Below the pieces are notes generated by a model. It ran no database searches and was not told where the DNA came from. It saw nothing but the letters and a program-made list of their open reading frames with translations. From assembly GCF_900155655.1 (NCBI RefSeq), contig NZ_LT706987.1:2585466-2649465 (forward strand): a stretch of DNA of 64,000 bases, in the 5' to 3' direction. Position numbers and translations under genes: made by a program. Each line of letters opens with the position of its first letter. Within the stretch, counting starts at the first letter, position 1. Source of the stretch: Prevotella ihumii (GTDB lineage: Bacteria > Bacteroidota > Bacteroidia > Bacteroidales > Bacteroidaceae). Below are positions 54,560 to 62,820 of this stretch, one piece after another.

Positions 54560-54976
54560 TTATTTAGCGAGCAAAGCGAGCGCCTTGTCTTCGTTCTCCT
54601 CCATTATTTCACGTTCGCCAGGACCTTTGTCGTTGATGCCACAAAGGTGTAGTATGCCGTGAATGATGACACGATGAAGCTCCTCCTCATAGCTTTTGCC
54701 AAACTTCTCCGCATTGGTACGCACCGTGTCTAACGATATAACCAAATCGCCGTTCAGTGTGTTGCCCTCACAATAGTCGAATGTGATGATGTCGGTGTAA
54801 TAGTCGTGGTTGAGATACTCATTGTTTACTTCAAGTATTTTCTCATCGTCCACAAACAAATAACCTATTTCACCCACCTTTTTGTTGTGCGAAGCCGCTA
54901 CCGCCTTTATCCATTGGGTAGTGTCACGTTTCTTTATCTTGGGCAGTTTTACACCCTCTGCGTTGTATGTTATCAT
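54560..54976 (-). CDS. ybeY: rRNA maturation RNase YbeY
   Basis: The 138-residue metalloprotein matures 16S rRNA ends and supports ribosome quality control. The zinc motif is HRVIIHGILHLCGINDKGPGE: two histidines are present, but the third histidine of the usual HGxLHLxGxDH is replaced by DK, a form I know from other Bacteroidetes YbeY proteins. The N-terminal Asp/Asn-rich DDEKILEVNNEYLNHDYYTDIITFDY is typical. MITE-1 copy 3 lies just upstream. Confidence 0.93.
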   Translation of the reverse strand: MITYNAEGVKLPKIKKRDTTQWIKAVAASHNKKVGEIGYLFVDDEKILEVNNEYLNHDYYTDIITFDYCEGNTLNGDLVISLDTVRTNAEKFGKSYEEELHRVIIHGILHLCGINDKGPGEREIMEENEDKALALLAK

Positions 54977-55041
54977 ATCTTTTCTTCCTTTTTCTTAATG
55001 TTTTGGGGCTTTCGTTTCTGTTGTTTCCCCTTTATGCTTTA

Positions 55042-55235
55042 GACTGGTTCTATCAATTAGCTTTGTTAGATTTTGAGCTTATTTTTGAGGTCAAAATGCA
55101 AGAGAGTGAAGGAGTGTAGCGAGCTACACGACTGAACGAACTTACATTTTGAACCAAAAATGGAGCCAAAAGATAACAAAACGTATTTCATAAAAAATTA
55201 ATGACTATATGCGGTGGTAATTTATAGAACCAGCC
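55042..55235 (+). mobile_element. MITE-1 copy 3 (194 bp)
   Basis: Left end diverged (GACTGGTTCTATCAATTA), right end intact. TTTA on both sides (55038-55041 and 55236-55239) is a 4-bp target duplication. Hairpin GTGTAGCGAGCTACAC at 55114-55129. It lies between ybeY and coaD, exactly at the coaD stop codon. Confidence 0.9.
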
Positions 55236-55236
55236 T

Positions 55237-55683
55237 TTAGTATCCCTTGGGCAGAAACTCATCTACGTTATGCCCGAAATGCGACAATTCGCGCACCATA
55301 CTTGAGCTGATGCACGCCACATCTGGGTCGGCAACGAGCAAGACGGTTTCTACACCCCCTATCCGCTTGTTTATTTCCGCCTGTTCGCGCTCGTATTCGA
55401 AGTCCTTTATCGAACGCACACCCTTTATTATATAGGTAGCTTGCACTCTGTGGGCAAAGGCTACGGCAAGGTCCGAGTAGGCTTTCACCTCTATGCGCTC
55501 ATCGTTGGCATACAGGCGTGCAATGCGTGCTACCCTTTCCTCAGTAGGAAGCATATACTTTTTATGCTCGTTGATGCCCACACCTATAATGATGCGGTCG
55601 AAAAGGGGCAATGCTCGCTTAACGATAGCATCGTGTCCGATGGTGAAAGGGTCGAAACTGCCAAGAAATAAACCTATTTTCAT
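55237..55683 (-). CDS. coaD: Phosphopantetheine adenylyltransferase
   Basis: The 148-residue enzyme makes dephospho-CoA from 4'-phosphopantetheine and ATP. The nucleotidyltransferase motif is GSFDPFTIGHDAIVKRAL (the TxxH-like TIGH), with KGVRSIKDFEYEREQAEINK and the late ISSSMVREL (the ISST-like motif). The stop codon TAA lies inside the TTTA target duplication of MITE-1, so the insertion left the protein intact. Confidence 0.96.
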   Translation of the reverse strand: MKIGLFLGSFDPFTIGHDAIVKRALPLFDRIIIGVGINEHKKYMLPTEERVARIARLYANDERIEVKAYSDLAVAFAHRVQATYIIKGVRSIKDFEYEREQAEINKRIGGVETVLLVADPDVACISSSMVRELSHFGHNVDEFLPKGY

Positions 55684-56654
55684 TGCTTGCTATTGATTAA
55701 TTGGCGAGTTCATACGTTCGAACTCTCTGCAAATTTACTTTATTTCTGTAATACTACCAAACTAATACATCGCTTTATTGTTTTCACATTATAATAGATG
55801 ATCGTTGAGGCTGTGGGGGAGAGGAAATATAGAACAATGTGAGAAGAGTATGGTTTTTTGAAAGTGCGCAAGTGTAACTTATTGATTACCAAATGTTTGG
55901 GAAGGACTTGTAAAACATATATGTTTCACCACCCAAAACATATATGTTTTACCCTGTCAAAGTTGAACTTTGGCACTGCCAAACATATATGTTTTGCTTT
56001 CAAAAGATATATGTTTTGTTTTTAATCGATGCAATGAGGAAAAATAGAACAATAAGTATAGGATAGCAATATTTGATTTCACAGCACATATTTTTTGAAT
56101 GTTTTATTTATTAAGAATAGCAGTTGGGTGTTAAAATTATTGAAAATTGCTTGTTTCTTTGTATTTTATAGCCGAAATACTTTGTTGATTAAATTTTTAA
56201 AATTGTTCTAAATGTAACTAATTGCCCGTTTTTTTATTTCTTTTGAATTAATATTCAATTTATTTTAAGTCCTATTTACCCTGTTTTACCTGCCTTGTGA
56301 AACCTAACTTTTCGTGTCTACTTCGTTATATTTTTCACTTTTAATAACTGTATCGTAACAAATAGTTTGTTTTATGATGGATATCAACGTTTTTTATCGT
56401 GTTTGCTTAAAAAGTGTTTCATTGTGTGGTAGTTTTTAAATATTTGTGTGAAATGTTCTTAATTATCATTCTTTTTTTTCTTTAAATATTTTGTAGTTAC
56501 ATTTTTTATACTGAATTTTACATCGGAAAACTATTCTCTGTACTTATTGCAAAAAGAATAGCGACAGAATATAGACTCATCACAACCGACTGAATACTTA
56601 AAACAAGTATATAGAAAGTAATAGACTAATTATATTTATTAAAAACCTTCAATT
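55684..56654. other. 0.97-kb divergent intergenic region (coaD / cytolysin)
   Basis: Very AT-rich. Contains palindrome module copy 8 (55823-56053). The 600 bp from 56054 to 56654 have no recognisable gene and no exact TAnnTTTG box; a long leader for the cytolysin gene is likely. Confidence 0.6.
55823..56053. repeat. Palindrome array module, copy 8
   Basis: Flanks GGAAATATAGAACAAT (55823-55838) and GGAAAAATAGAACAAT (56038-56053). Boxes at 55913-55926, 55936-55949, 55958-55972 (CAAAGTTGAACTTTG), 55981-55994 and 56001-56018. Confidence 0.88.
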
Positions 56655-58304
56655 ATGAAAAAAAGTATTATTTACCTGTTGTCAGCAACAGCGTTATTGG
56701 GGCTGAGCAGTTGTTCTAATGTTGATGAACCATTAGATGCACAACAAGAGTTGGCTCAACAAGCTATTATCACAAATCAGCAGGCTATGCAGGATTATTT
56801 GAATAGCTTAAAAACTCCAGGTGTACCAGAAGGCACACGTGCACTCCCACCAAGCATTACAGACGAACACACAGAGCAAATCCCTGGTGAAGACAATGGC
56901 GTACCAGGCTATTGGGTAGTGACAAAGAAACACTATAAGGCTTCACAATTGTTCGATGAAACAATCGTTCTCGATCCACACGCTGATATTCTTTATCCTG
57001 GCTGTGTGTTGAGCGGTAAATCTATTGATGAAGGCTCTTATACTCCTGTAACAGAAGCAGAAGTAGGCGACATCACATTCTCTATCAATAAGCCTGTAGC
57101 AGACGGCGTTGACCCATCTGCAATAAGAAGAACTATCTTCAATCCACGCTTGAGCGAGTACCGTACAGTATTCAATGAATGGGCAGGTCTTCACTACAAG
57201 CAAGGCGCAGTAACATCTATACACAGCCTTGAATCTGTAACATCTAAGAACGAAGTTATGGCTAAGATTGGTGCTGCATTCGGCAACCAAGATATTGATA
57301 TTGCAGCTAACTTAGGCTTCGACTTCGATAAGCAGAAGACACACATCTTGGCGAAGTTTATCCAAAAGCAGTTTACTGTAACTACCGACTTCCCTAAGAC
57401 TCCGACAATCTTCACTTCTATCAATCCAATGATTATCCGTGAGTATGCGCCTGTTTACGTTAGCAACCTCACATACGGACGTATGATTTTTATGAGTGTT
57501 GATACAAACCACTCACTCTCTGAAGTCCGTACAGCTCTTAACTTCGCTGTTAAGGCTATCGATCTCAAGATTGACTTGGAATCACAATATCAAAGAGTAT
57601 TGGACGAAAGTGATATTAAGGTAACTATCATCGGTGGTGGTCAAGGCACACAGAAGATGGCACTCAATGACGGTTGGGCTGGATTCAAAGAATATATGAA
57701 CCGCGATGTTGAAATGCAAGAACTTACACCAATCAGCTTCTCATTGCGTTACGCTAAAGACAACTCTGTTTGCCGCGTTATCAACAATGGCGAATATGAC
57801 GTAGTTAACCGTTCTTTCGTTCCTGAGTTCAAGACAATGAATATCGAAATTGCACTCTCAGGTATCAAGGGTAAGGAAGGAAGCCGCAAGGTAGAGTCTG
57901 GTAATGAGTTCGAAATCTATGGTAAGGGTTGGGCTACATTCGACGGAAAGCCTATTGGAGACCTCTTTAACATCGGTCGTAAGAACTATTACGTAGTAAA
58001 GAAGGGCGACGCGTTTACAAAAATCGATGGTACACGTGGTGTTCTCTCTTTGACAAAGGGTGACAACGAAAGCTTTGCTGACTTCTGTCAAAAGCGTATC
58101 CGCTTCTATACACATATGCGCGATTACGATGCACGTATTATCGAAAAAAACGATAAGGATTATAGCGAAACTTATCAAGAGTTCTCTATTGGTGACCTCT
58201 TGGCTAAGGTAAGAGCTGGCGATAGCAACTTCTCTGTTATCGGTACTGGTCATGGCGTTTGTGTAGAAACACAACTCCACGTATCAAACGTTACTTATAG
58301 ATAA
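56655..58304 (+). CDS. Cholesterol-dependent-cytolysin-like lipoprotein (thiol-activated cytolysin family)
   Basis: The 549-residue putative pore former has a lipoprotein signal with lipobox LSSC (Cys20). The body matches the CDC core: DPHADILYPGCVLSG (about 107-121), YVSNLTYGRMIFMSVDTNHS (YGR at 274-276), VTIIGGGQGTQ with a Gly run (327-329), and PISFSLRYAKDNSVCRVINNGEYD (359-382), which mirrors the PISYxxxFLKDNxVAxxxNxxxYxE of classical CDCs. The undecapeptide ECTGLAWEWWR that anchors true CDCs in cholesterol membranes is absent, and the last 150 residues look like a different beta domain. Known CDC-like proteins of Bacteroidetes form pores, some after proteolysis; that role here is inference. 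Confidence 0.88.
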   Translation: MKKSIIYLLSATALLGLSSCSNVDEPLDAQQELAQQAIITNQQAMQDYLNSLKTPGVPEGTRALPPSITDEHTEQIPGEDNGVPGYWVVTKKHYKASQLFDETIVLDPHADILYPGCVLSGKSIDEGSYTPVTEAEVGDITFSINKPVADGVDPSAIRRTIFNPRLSEYRTVFNEWAGLHYKQGAVTSIHSLESVTSKNEVMAKIGAAFGNQDIDIAANLGFDFDKQKTHILAKFIQKQFTVTTDFPKTPTIFTSINPMIIREYAPVYVSNLTYGRMIFMSVDTNHSLSEVRTALNFAVKAIDLKIDLESQYQRVLDESDIKVTIIGGGQGTQKMALNDGWAGFKEYMNRDVEMQELTPISFSLRYAKDNSVCRVINNGEYDVVNRSFVPEFKTMNIEIALSGIKGKEGSRKVESGNEFEIYGKGWATFDGKPIGDLFNIGRKNYYVVKKGDAFTKIDGTRGVLSLTKGDNESFADFCQKRIRFYTHMRDYDARIIEKNDKDYSETYQEFSIGDLLAKVRAGDSNFSVIGTGHGVCVETQLHVSNVTYR

Positions 58305-58314
58305 TAAATAAACC

Positions 58315-58361
58315 TAAAGCACCATGCAGAATATTGTGTTCTTGTGTGGTGCTTCTTGTTT
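58315..58361 (+). terminator. Terminator after the cytolysin gene
   Basis: AAGCACCA pairs with TGGTGCTT over a long loop, followed by a T-rich tail. Moderate strength. Confidence 0.6.
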
Positions 58362-58411
58362 TATATATTCTAATTTCATTACATTTTATAATCTTAACTA
58401 CCATTATTGCT

Positions 58412-60631
58412 ATGAACAAGAAGTTTCAAAAACTATTCAGTGCAGCATTTGCAGCATTGGGGTTGACGATGCTTAGTGCTTGCTCGGATAAAGTAGATGG
58501 GTTAGACACTACAGTCAATAACGACGTGTATGTAAGTCAAGACGAAGCTATTGAGATTGCAAAGCGATTTATCAATAGTACAGGACCTGAAGGAGCTATA
58601 ACTCGTGCAGCTTCAGGAGGCGAACTTAAAGTCGTAATGACCGATATCAAGCCCGGTACACGTGCAGAGGGTGAAGCACATCCTTCATACTATGTTATCA
58701 ATTTAGACTCAACTGCATTCGTTGTAGTATCGGGTTCTAAGGTTACATATCCAGTACTTGGATACTCTTATACAACTCCTTTTATCACAACAGACATTCC
58801 TGATGGTGCACAAACGATGCTTAACGACCTCGCATCTGAGGTGAAGTATGCTAACAAGCATGTACAGCCATCAGCTGCAACAGAGAATATGCGCGAAGTA
58901 TCATTGGCTCCTGTACCAACTCGCGCTGAAGCTCTTGTAGGTCCATTGTTGGGCAATATTAAGTGGAATCAGCAACCTTATTACAATAAGTATTGCCCTT
59001 ATGGCTGTCCTGTAGGCTGCGTTGCAACAGCAACAGCTCAGATTATGCGTCTTTACAAGTACCCAAAACGCGGTCAAGGTTATCATAGCTACCGCTCTTC
59101 ATATGGTACTTTGTCTTTCAATTACGACTATGACATCAATTGGAACAATATGCCTGCTGCTCGTTTGAGAGGTCCAAACGATGACGTAGCTAAGTTCTGC
59201 TATGGTGTGGCTGTAGCTTTGGATATGGGATTCAGCACAAGTGGTAGTGGTACTTGGCAACAGTACGTACCTCGTGCATTGAAGACTTATTACAAATATC
59301 CTAATAATGTAACAAACGCAGAACGTAGTAATTACTCAGCAGACCAATGGGCTGCCCTTGTAAGACGTGAACTTGATGCAGGTCGTCCTGTACAGTATTG
59401 CGGTGGTGGTACAGGTGGTGCACACTCATTCGTATGTGATGGTTACACTTATAATGATTACTTCCACTTTAACTGGGGGTGGGGTGGTATGTCAGACAAC
59501 TACTTCCGTCTTTATGCGCTCAATCCTGGTTCATTAGGAACTGGTGGTGGAACTGGTGGTGGTTTCAACTGGAACCAATCTATCGTTGTAAACTTTGCTC
59601 CTCCGGGTGGAAGTGGTGTAGATCCAGACCCTAATCCAAATCCTCAACCAAACCCAAATACAGGCGATTATGAGAAAGCTTGGGGGCAATATTGTGGTAG
59701 CACTTACATTCGCAATGTACAAGTTGGCAATGTAAGCCAGCAGTCTGCAAGCAGCCGTAGTGGCTATGCTTACAACCCTTCAATTCCATTTAGATTGACT
59801 GCAGGTGCATCTTATCCTCTCCGATTAGTACCAGGTTTCTCTGGCAGTGCTTATCAGGAATATTGGACTGTATGGATTGATTACAACAACGATAAGTCGT
59901 TTGCTAATAATGAATTGGTAGCTTACGGTATATCTGAAAGTGCAGCTGGATTGACTACAAGATTTACTGTACCTGCTACAGCTTCTACTGAGAAGTTGCG
60001 TATGCGTGTATGTATGAGTTGGGGAGGCTATGCTAAGGCAGTAGGTCAGTTCACATACGGTGAGTGTGAGGACTATGATGTTTACGTGTCAGGTAAGATT
60101 AATCCAAATCCACAACCTAAGCCAGACCCTAAACCCAAACCAGATCCTAAGCCAAATCCAAAACCTAACCCAACACCAAACCCTACTCCTACGCCAACTC
60201 CAAAGACAAGTTATTGTAAGAGTGGTTCAACAAGTCCAAGCACAGCTTGGATACGTTACACACAAGTAGGTGGTATTAGCAATTACTCATCTACAACTTC
60301 AGCGGGTTACTCAGACTATTATAACAGCAAGGCTACTTATGCTTACAATGGTTATAGCTTGCGTTATACATTGAGTCCTGATGGTCGGTCGGCTAAGAAC
60401 TATTGGCGTATTTGGATTGACTTCAATAACGACAAGGAGTTTGACAGCTCTGAAATGGTACTTGAAAAGGCTGATTACGGCAGTATCTATGGTTACTTTA
60501 CTATGCCTAAGGGCTTAGCAAGGGGTTACTATCGTCTGCGTGTTTCAATGAAGCAGGGCGGTTTTGCTGACTCTTGCGATCGTTTTGAAGTAGGTGAAGT
60601 TGAGGATTACTCAATTTATGTTCGCTACTAA
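58412..60631 (+). CDS. C10-family (streptopain/interpain-type) cysteine protease with two GEVED domains
   Basis: The protein has 739 residues from the ATG at 58412; a start at 58334 would add a non-family stretch within the intergenic hairpin. Lipobox LSAC, Cys24. A prodomain (EAIEIAKRFINSTG, YYVINLDSTAFVVVSG) precedes the catalytic domain: Cys203 in PVGCVATATAQIM and His338 in GGAHSFVCDGY, with FHFNWGWGGMSDNY after it. Two C-terminal beta modules end GECEDYDVYVSG and GEVEDYSIYVRY, joined by proline-rich linkers. Prevotella interpain A is a related secreted protease that attacks host proteins. The proenzyme layout fits self-activation. Confidence 0.93.
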   Translation: MNKKFQKLFSAAFAALGLTMLSACSDKVDGLDTTVNNDVYVSQDEAIEIAKRFINSTGPEGAITRAASGGELKVVMTDIKPGTRAEGEAHPSYYVINLDSTAFVVVSGSKVTYPVLGYSYTTPFITTDIPDGAQTMLNDLASEVKYANKHVQPSAATENMREVSLAPVPTRAEALVGPLLGNIKWNQQPYYNKYCPYGCPVGCVATATAQIMRLYKYPKRGQGYHSYRSSYGTLSFNYDYDINWNNMPAARLRGPNDDVAKFCYGVAVALDMGFSTSGSGTWQQYVPRALKTYYKYPNNVTNAERSNYSADQWAALVRRELDAGRPVQYCGGGTGGAHSFVCDGYTYNDYFHFNWGWGGMSDNYFRLYALNPGSLGTGGGTGGGFNWNQSIVVNFAPPGGSGVDPDPNPNPQPNPNTGDYEKAWGQYCGSTYIRNVQVGNVSQQSASSRSGYAYNPSIPFRLTAGASYPLRLVPGFSGSAYQEYWTVWIDYNNDKSFANNELVAYGISESAAGLTTRFTVPATASTEKLRMRVCMSWGGYAKAVGQFTYGECEDYDVYVSGKINPNPQPKPDPKPKPDPKPNPKPNPTPNPTPTPTPKTSYCKSGSTSPSTAWIRYTQVGGISNYSSTTSAGYSDYYNSKATYAYNGYSLRYTLSPDGRSAKNYWRIWIDFNNDKEFDSSEMVLEKADYGSIYGYFTMPKGLARGYYRLRVSMKQGGFADSCDRFEVGEVEDYSIYVRY

Positions 60632-60659
60632 TATAATACTTTTATCATAAATACTTCAT

Positions 60660-60701
60660 ACCCCAGTGCAGAGTGCGAAACCTTTGTGCTGGGGTTTTTC
60701 T
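60660..60701 (+). terminator. Terminator of the C10 protease gene
   Basis: ACCCCAGTGCA pairs with TGTGCTGGGGT, followed by TTTTT. Strong. Confidence 0.88.
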
Positions 60702-60757
60702 CTTCTTCCAACCCAATATTATCTATTGTGTTGCTATGCTCTTTCTTGCAAAATGAT

Positions 60758-60765
60758 TATCTTTG
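60758..60765 (+). promoter_or_regulatory. -7 box of the clostripain-like gene
   Basis: TATCTTTG matches TAnnTTTG and leaves a leader of about 150 nt. No strong -33 element. Confidence 0.5.
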
Positions 60766-60925
60766 TACTTTAATACTTGACTAAAAGCAATAAAACAGTT
60801 GCTAAATAGTTAATTAAAACAAGGATCAATCCTTATTTATGAATAGAGAAATAGCTGTCCAAAGTAGGCTATATCGTTGATGTTGCGTTTGCCCTTTACA
60901 GCCATAACCCCCTAAAAACAAAGTT

Positions 60926-62206
60926 ATGAGATATACTTTAACTCTTCCCAACTTCCTCAAAAAGCGAAGCTCTTCCTTATCGCTTGCCCTTCTTTGTGTA
61001 TTGATTGTAGTCTTTGCATTTAGTCTTACATCGTGTCACAAAGACCACGACGATCCTCCTGCTCCAACTTATAAAAAGGAGAAAACCATCTTTGTATATA
61101 TGCCTTGGACAGGTTCGCAGAGCAATCTGTACTCTTATTTTAAGAAAAATATAGAAGATATGAAGAAAGGAGTGGTGAAACAAGGTGGTTTGAAACAAGT
61201 AAATCTTGTGATTTATATTGCTTCCTTGCGCAACAAAGCCCATCTTATAAAGGTGAGCTATGAGAAAGGAAAATGCACCAACGACACCATTGCCACCTAT
61301 AACGATGGTGCAATGGAAACAGCCGATAAGCTTTCAAGGCTGTTGAATAAGGTGAAAAGTGTTGCGCCTGCACCTATTTACGATATGATAATAGGTAGTC
61401 ACGGTGTAGGGTGGATTTATGCTGACGAAGCACCTCGATATATGCGCAATAAGATTGTTGCTGCAAGGCGCAATAATTTGTTGAAAGGACTTCCTATTAC
61501 ACGTCAAACTCGATACTTTGGCGGAAGTGATATAGAAATGGACATCACCGAATTAGCAGAAGGCATTGCACGTTCGGATATGCAACATCTACAATTTCTC
61601 CTTTTCGATGATTGTAATATGGCAAATATTGAGACGGTTTACGATTTGAAAGATGTTACCGATTACCTCATAGCGTGCCCGACCGAGATTATGGGGCACG
61701 GAATGCCTTACTATGAGATGTGGCAAGACCTCTCTACTACATCGCCTAACTACAAAGGAATGGTAGACAATTTCTATCAATTCTATTCTAATTATAAGAT
61801 TGGAACTGAAGAATATCACTACGGAACTATATCGGTAGCCGACTGCCGACAAGCCAATGCAATGGTAGAATTGCTGTGTACCATTCATACCGATTATCCT
61901 TTAACTACCGAGATGGAAACCGAACAAGTGCAAGTGCTCGATGGTTATGCACCTCCGATGTTCTACGATTTCAGCGACTACATTCATCAATTGTGTAAAA
62001 ATCCTACACTCATAGCACGCTATGATGAGATGATGAAACTGCTTGTGCCTTATGAAGCGCATACAGAAAAATATTATTCGGCGTTAGTTAACAATGGAGT
62101 TCATTATATGCGAACCTGCTGTGGACTTACCATTTCAGCACCTTCGCACAACGAGATGGTAAAACGTAGTAAGGCAACGAGCTGTTTTTATCGCAATTTT
62201 CAATAA
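60926..62206 (+). CDS. C11-family (clostripain-like) cysteine protease, lipoprotein
   Basis: The protein has 426 residues with lipobox SLTSC, Cys37. The clostripain fold is shown by TIFVYMPWTGSQSNLYSYF, then the catalytic His159 in IIGSHGVGW and Cys230 in LLFDDCNMANIETVYDLKD. The specificity is probably for basic residues, as in known C11 enzymes. Clostripain-like proteins in gut Bacteroidetes can process bacterial toxins such as fragilysin. The gene has its own promoter and terminator and follows the C10 protease. Confidence 0.92.
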   Translation: MRYTLTLPNFLKKRSSSLSLALLCVLIVVFAFSLTSCHKDHDDPPAPTYKKEKTIFVYMPWTGSQSNLYSYFKKNIEDMKKGVVKQGGLKQVNLVIYIASLRNKAHLIKVSYEKGKCTNDTIATYNDGAMETADKLSRLLNKVKSVAPAPIYDMIIGSHGVGWIYADEAPRYMRNKIVAARRNNLLKGLPITRQTRYFGGSDIEMDITELAEGIARSDMQHLQFLLFDDCNMANIETVYDLKDVTDYLIACPTEIMGHGMPYYEMWQDLSTTSPNYKGMVDNFYQFYSNYKIGTEEYHYGTISVADCRQANAMVELLCTIHTDYPLTTEMETEQVQVLDGYAPPMFYDFSDYIHQLCKNPTLIARYDEMMKLLVPYEAHTEKYYSALVNNGVHYMRTCCGLTISAPSHNEMVKRSKATSCFYRNFQ

Positions 62207-62240
62207 CGAGGTGCGGCTTTTTCCCAACCTTCGAATATGC

Positions 62241-62281
62241 CAAATGTGAGGTGGTGCGTAGCATCGCCTCACATTTGTTTA
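62241..62281 (+). terminator. Terminator of the clostripain-like gene
   Basis: CAAATGTGAGG pairs with CCTCACATTTG, followed by TTT. Confidence 0.7.
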
Positions 62282-62282
62282 T

Positions 62283-62514
62283 GGAAAAATAGGACAATGT
62301 TGTTATGTGCTATTATCTCTTTTATTGACACCTTTAATATATTGATATTCAGCGGTTTACAATTGTTTTGCGAAACATATATGTTTTGCCCTCCCAAACA
62401 TATATGTTTTACCCTCCCAAAGTTGAACTTTGACCACCTCAAACATATATGTTTGAGGTGGCTAAAGCTTATGGTACATATTCTTATCCCTCCGTTGGTA
62501 ACATATCGAACAAT
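62283..62514. repeat. Palindrome array module, copy 9
   Basis: Flanks GGAAAAATAGGACAAT (62283-62298) and one ending CGAACAAT (62499-62514). Boxes at 62373-62386, 62396-62409, 62418-62432 (CAAAGTTGAACTTTG), 62441-62454 and a diverged one at 62461-62476. The fourth box lies in a perfect 28-bp palindrome (62434-62461). Confidence 0.85.
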
Positions 62515-62755
62515 ATGTTATTCACCTATTAGTGCCCCACTTTTTATTTGCCTTCTTTGCCCTTTTGAGTGCTTTCACATTTTCCTTTATCATTTCATAA
62601 TAGTACTTATTTTCCTTTCTGTATTCCTCTTTTTCTTGTGCTATGCAGAATGTTCTTACCTCACTTTTTATGTATCTTTCCTTGATGAGATACAAGTATA
62701 ACTATCAGTAAAACAAGTGGCTTGTTGAAAAAATATCAAAAAAACATACTACTTC

Positions 62756-62787
62756 GTTGCACAATCTAAAAAAATAAAGTATCTTTG
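62756..62787 (+). promoter_or_regulatory. Promoter of the propeller-sensor gene
   Basis: TTG (62756-62758), 21 bp, TATCTTTG (62780-62787). The start codon follows 34 bp later. Confidence 0.65.
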
Positions 62788-62820
62788 AACGGAATTAAAG
62801 AAGATATACGGCATAATAAT

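Noticed and set aside
62373..62476. Palindrome modules look at first like CRISPR arrays
   Set aside because: Repeats are 14-15 bp, the gaps about 8 bp and similar to each other, copies are dispersed in nine places, and no cas gene is present.
62237..62701. Open frame of 154 codons after the clostripain-like gene
   Set aside because: It runs straight through the terminator and palindrome module copy 9, with repeat-derived sequence and no family signature.
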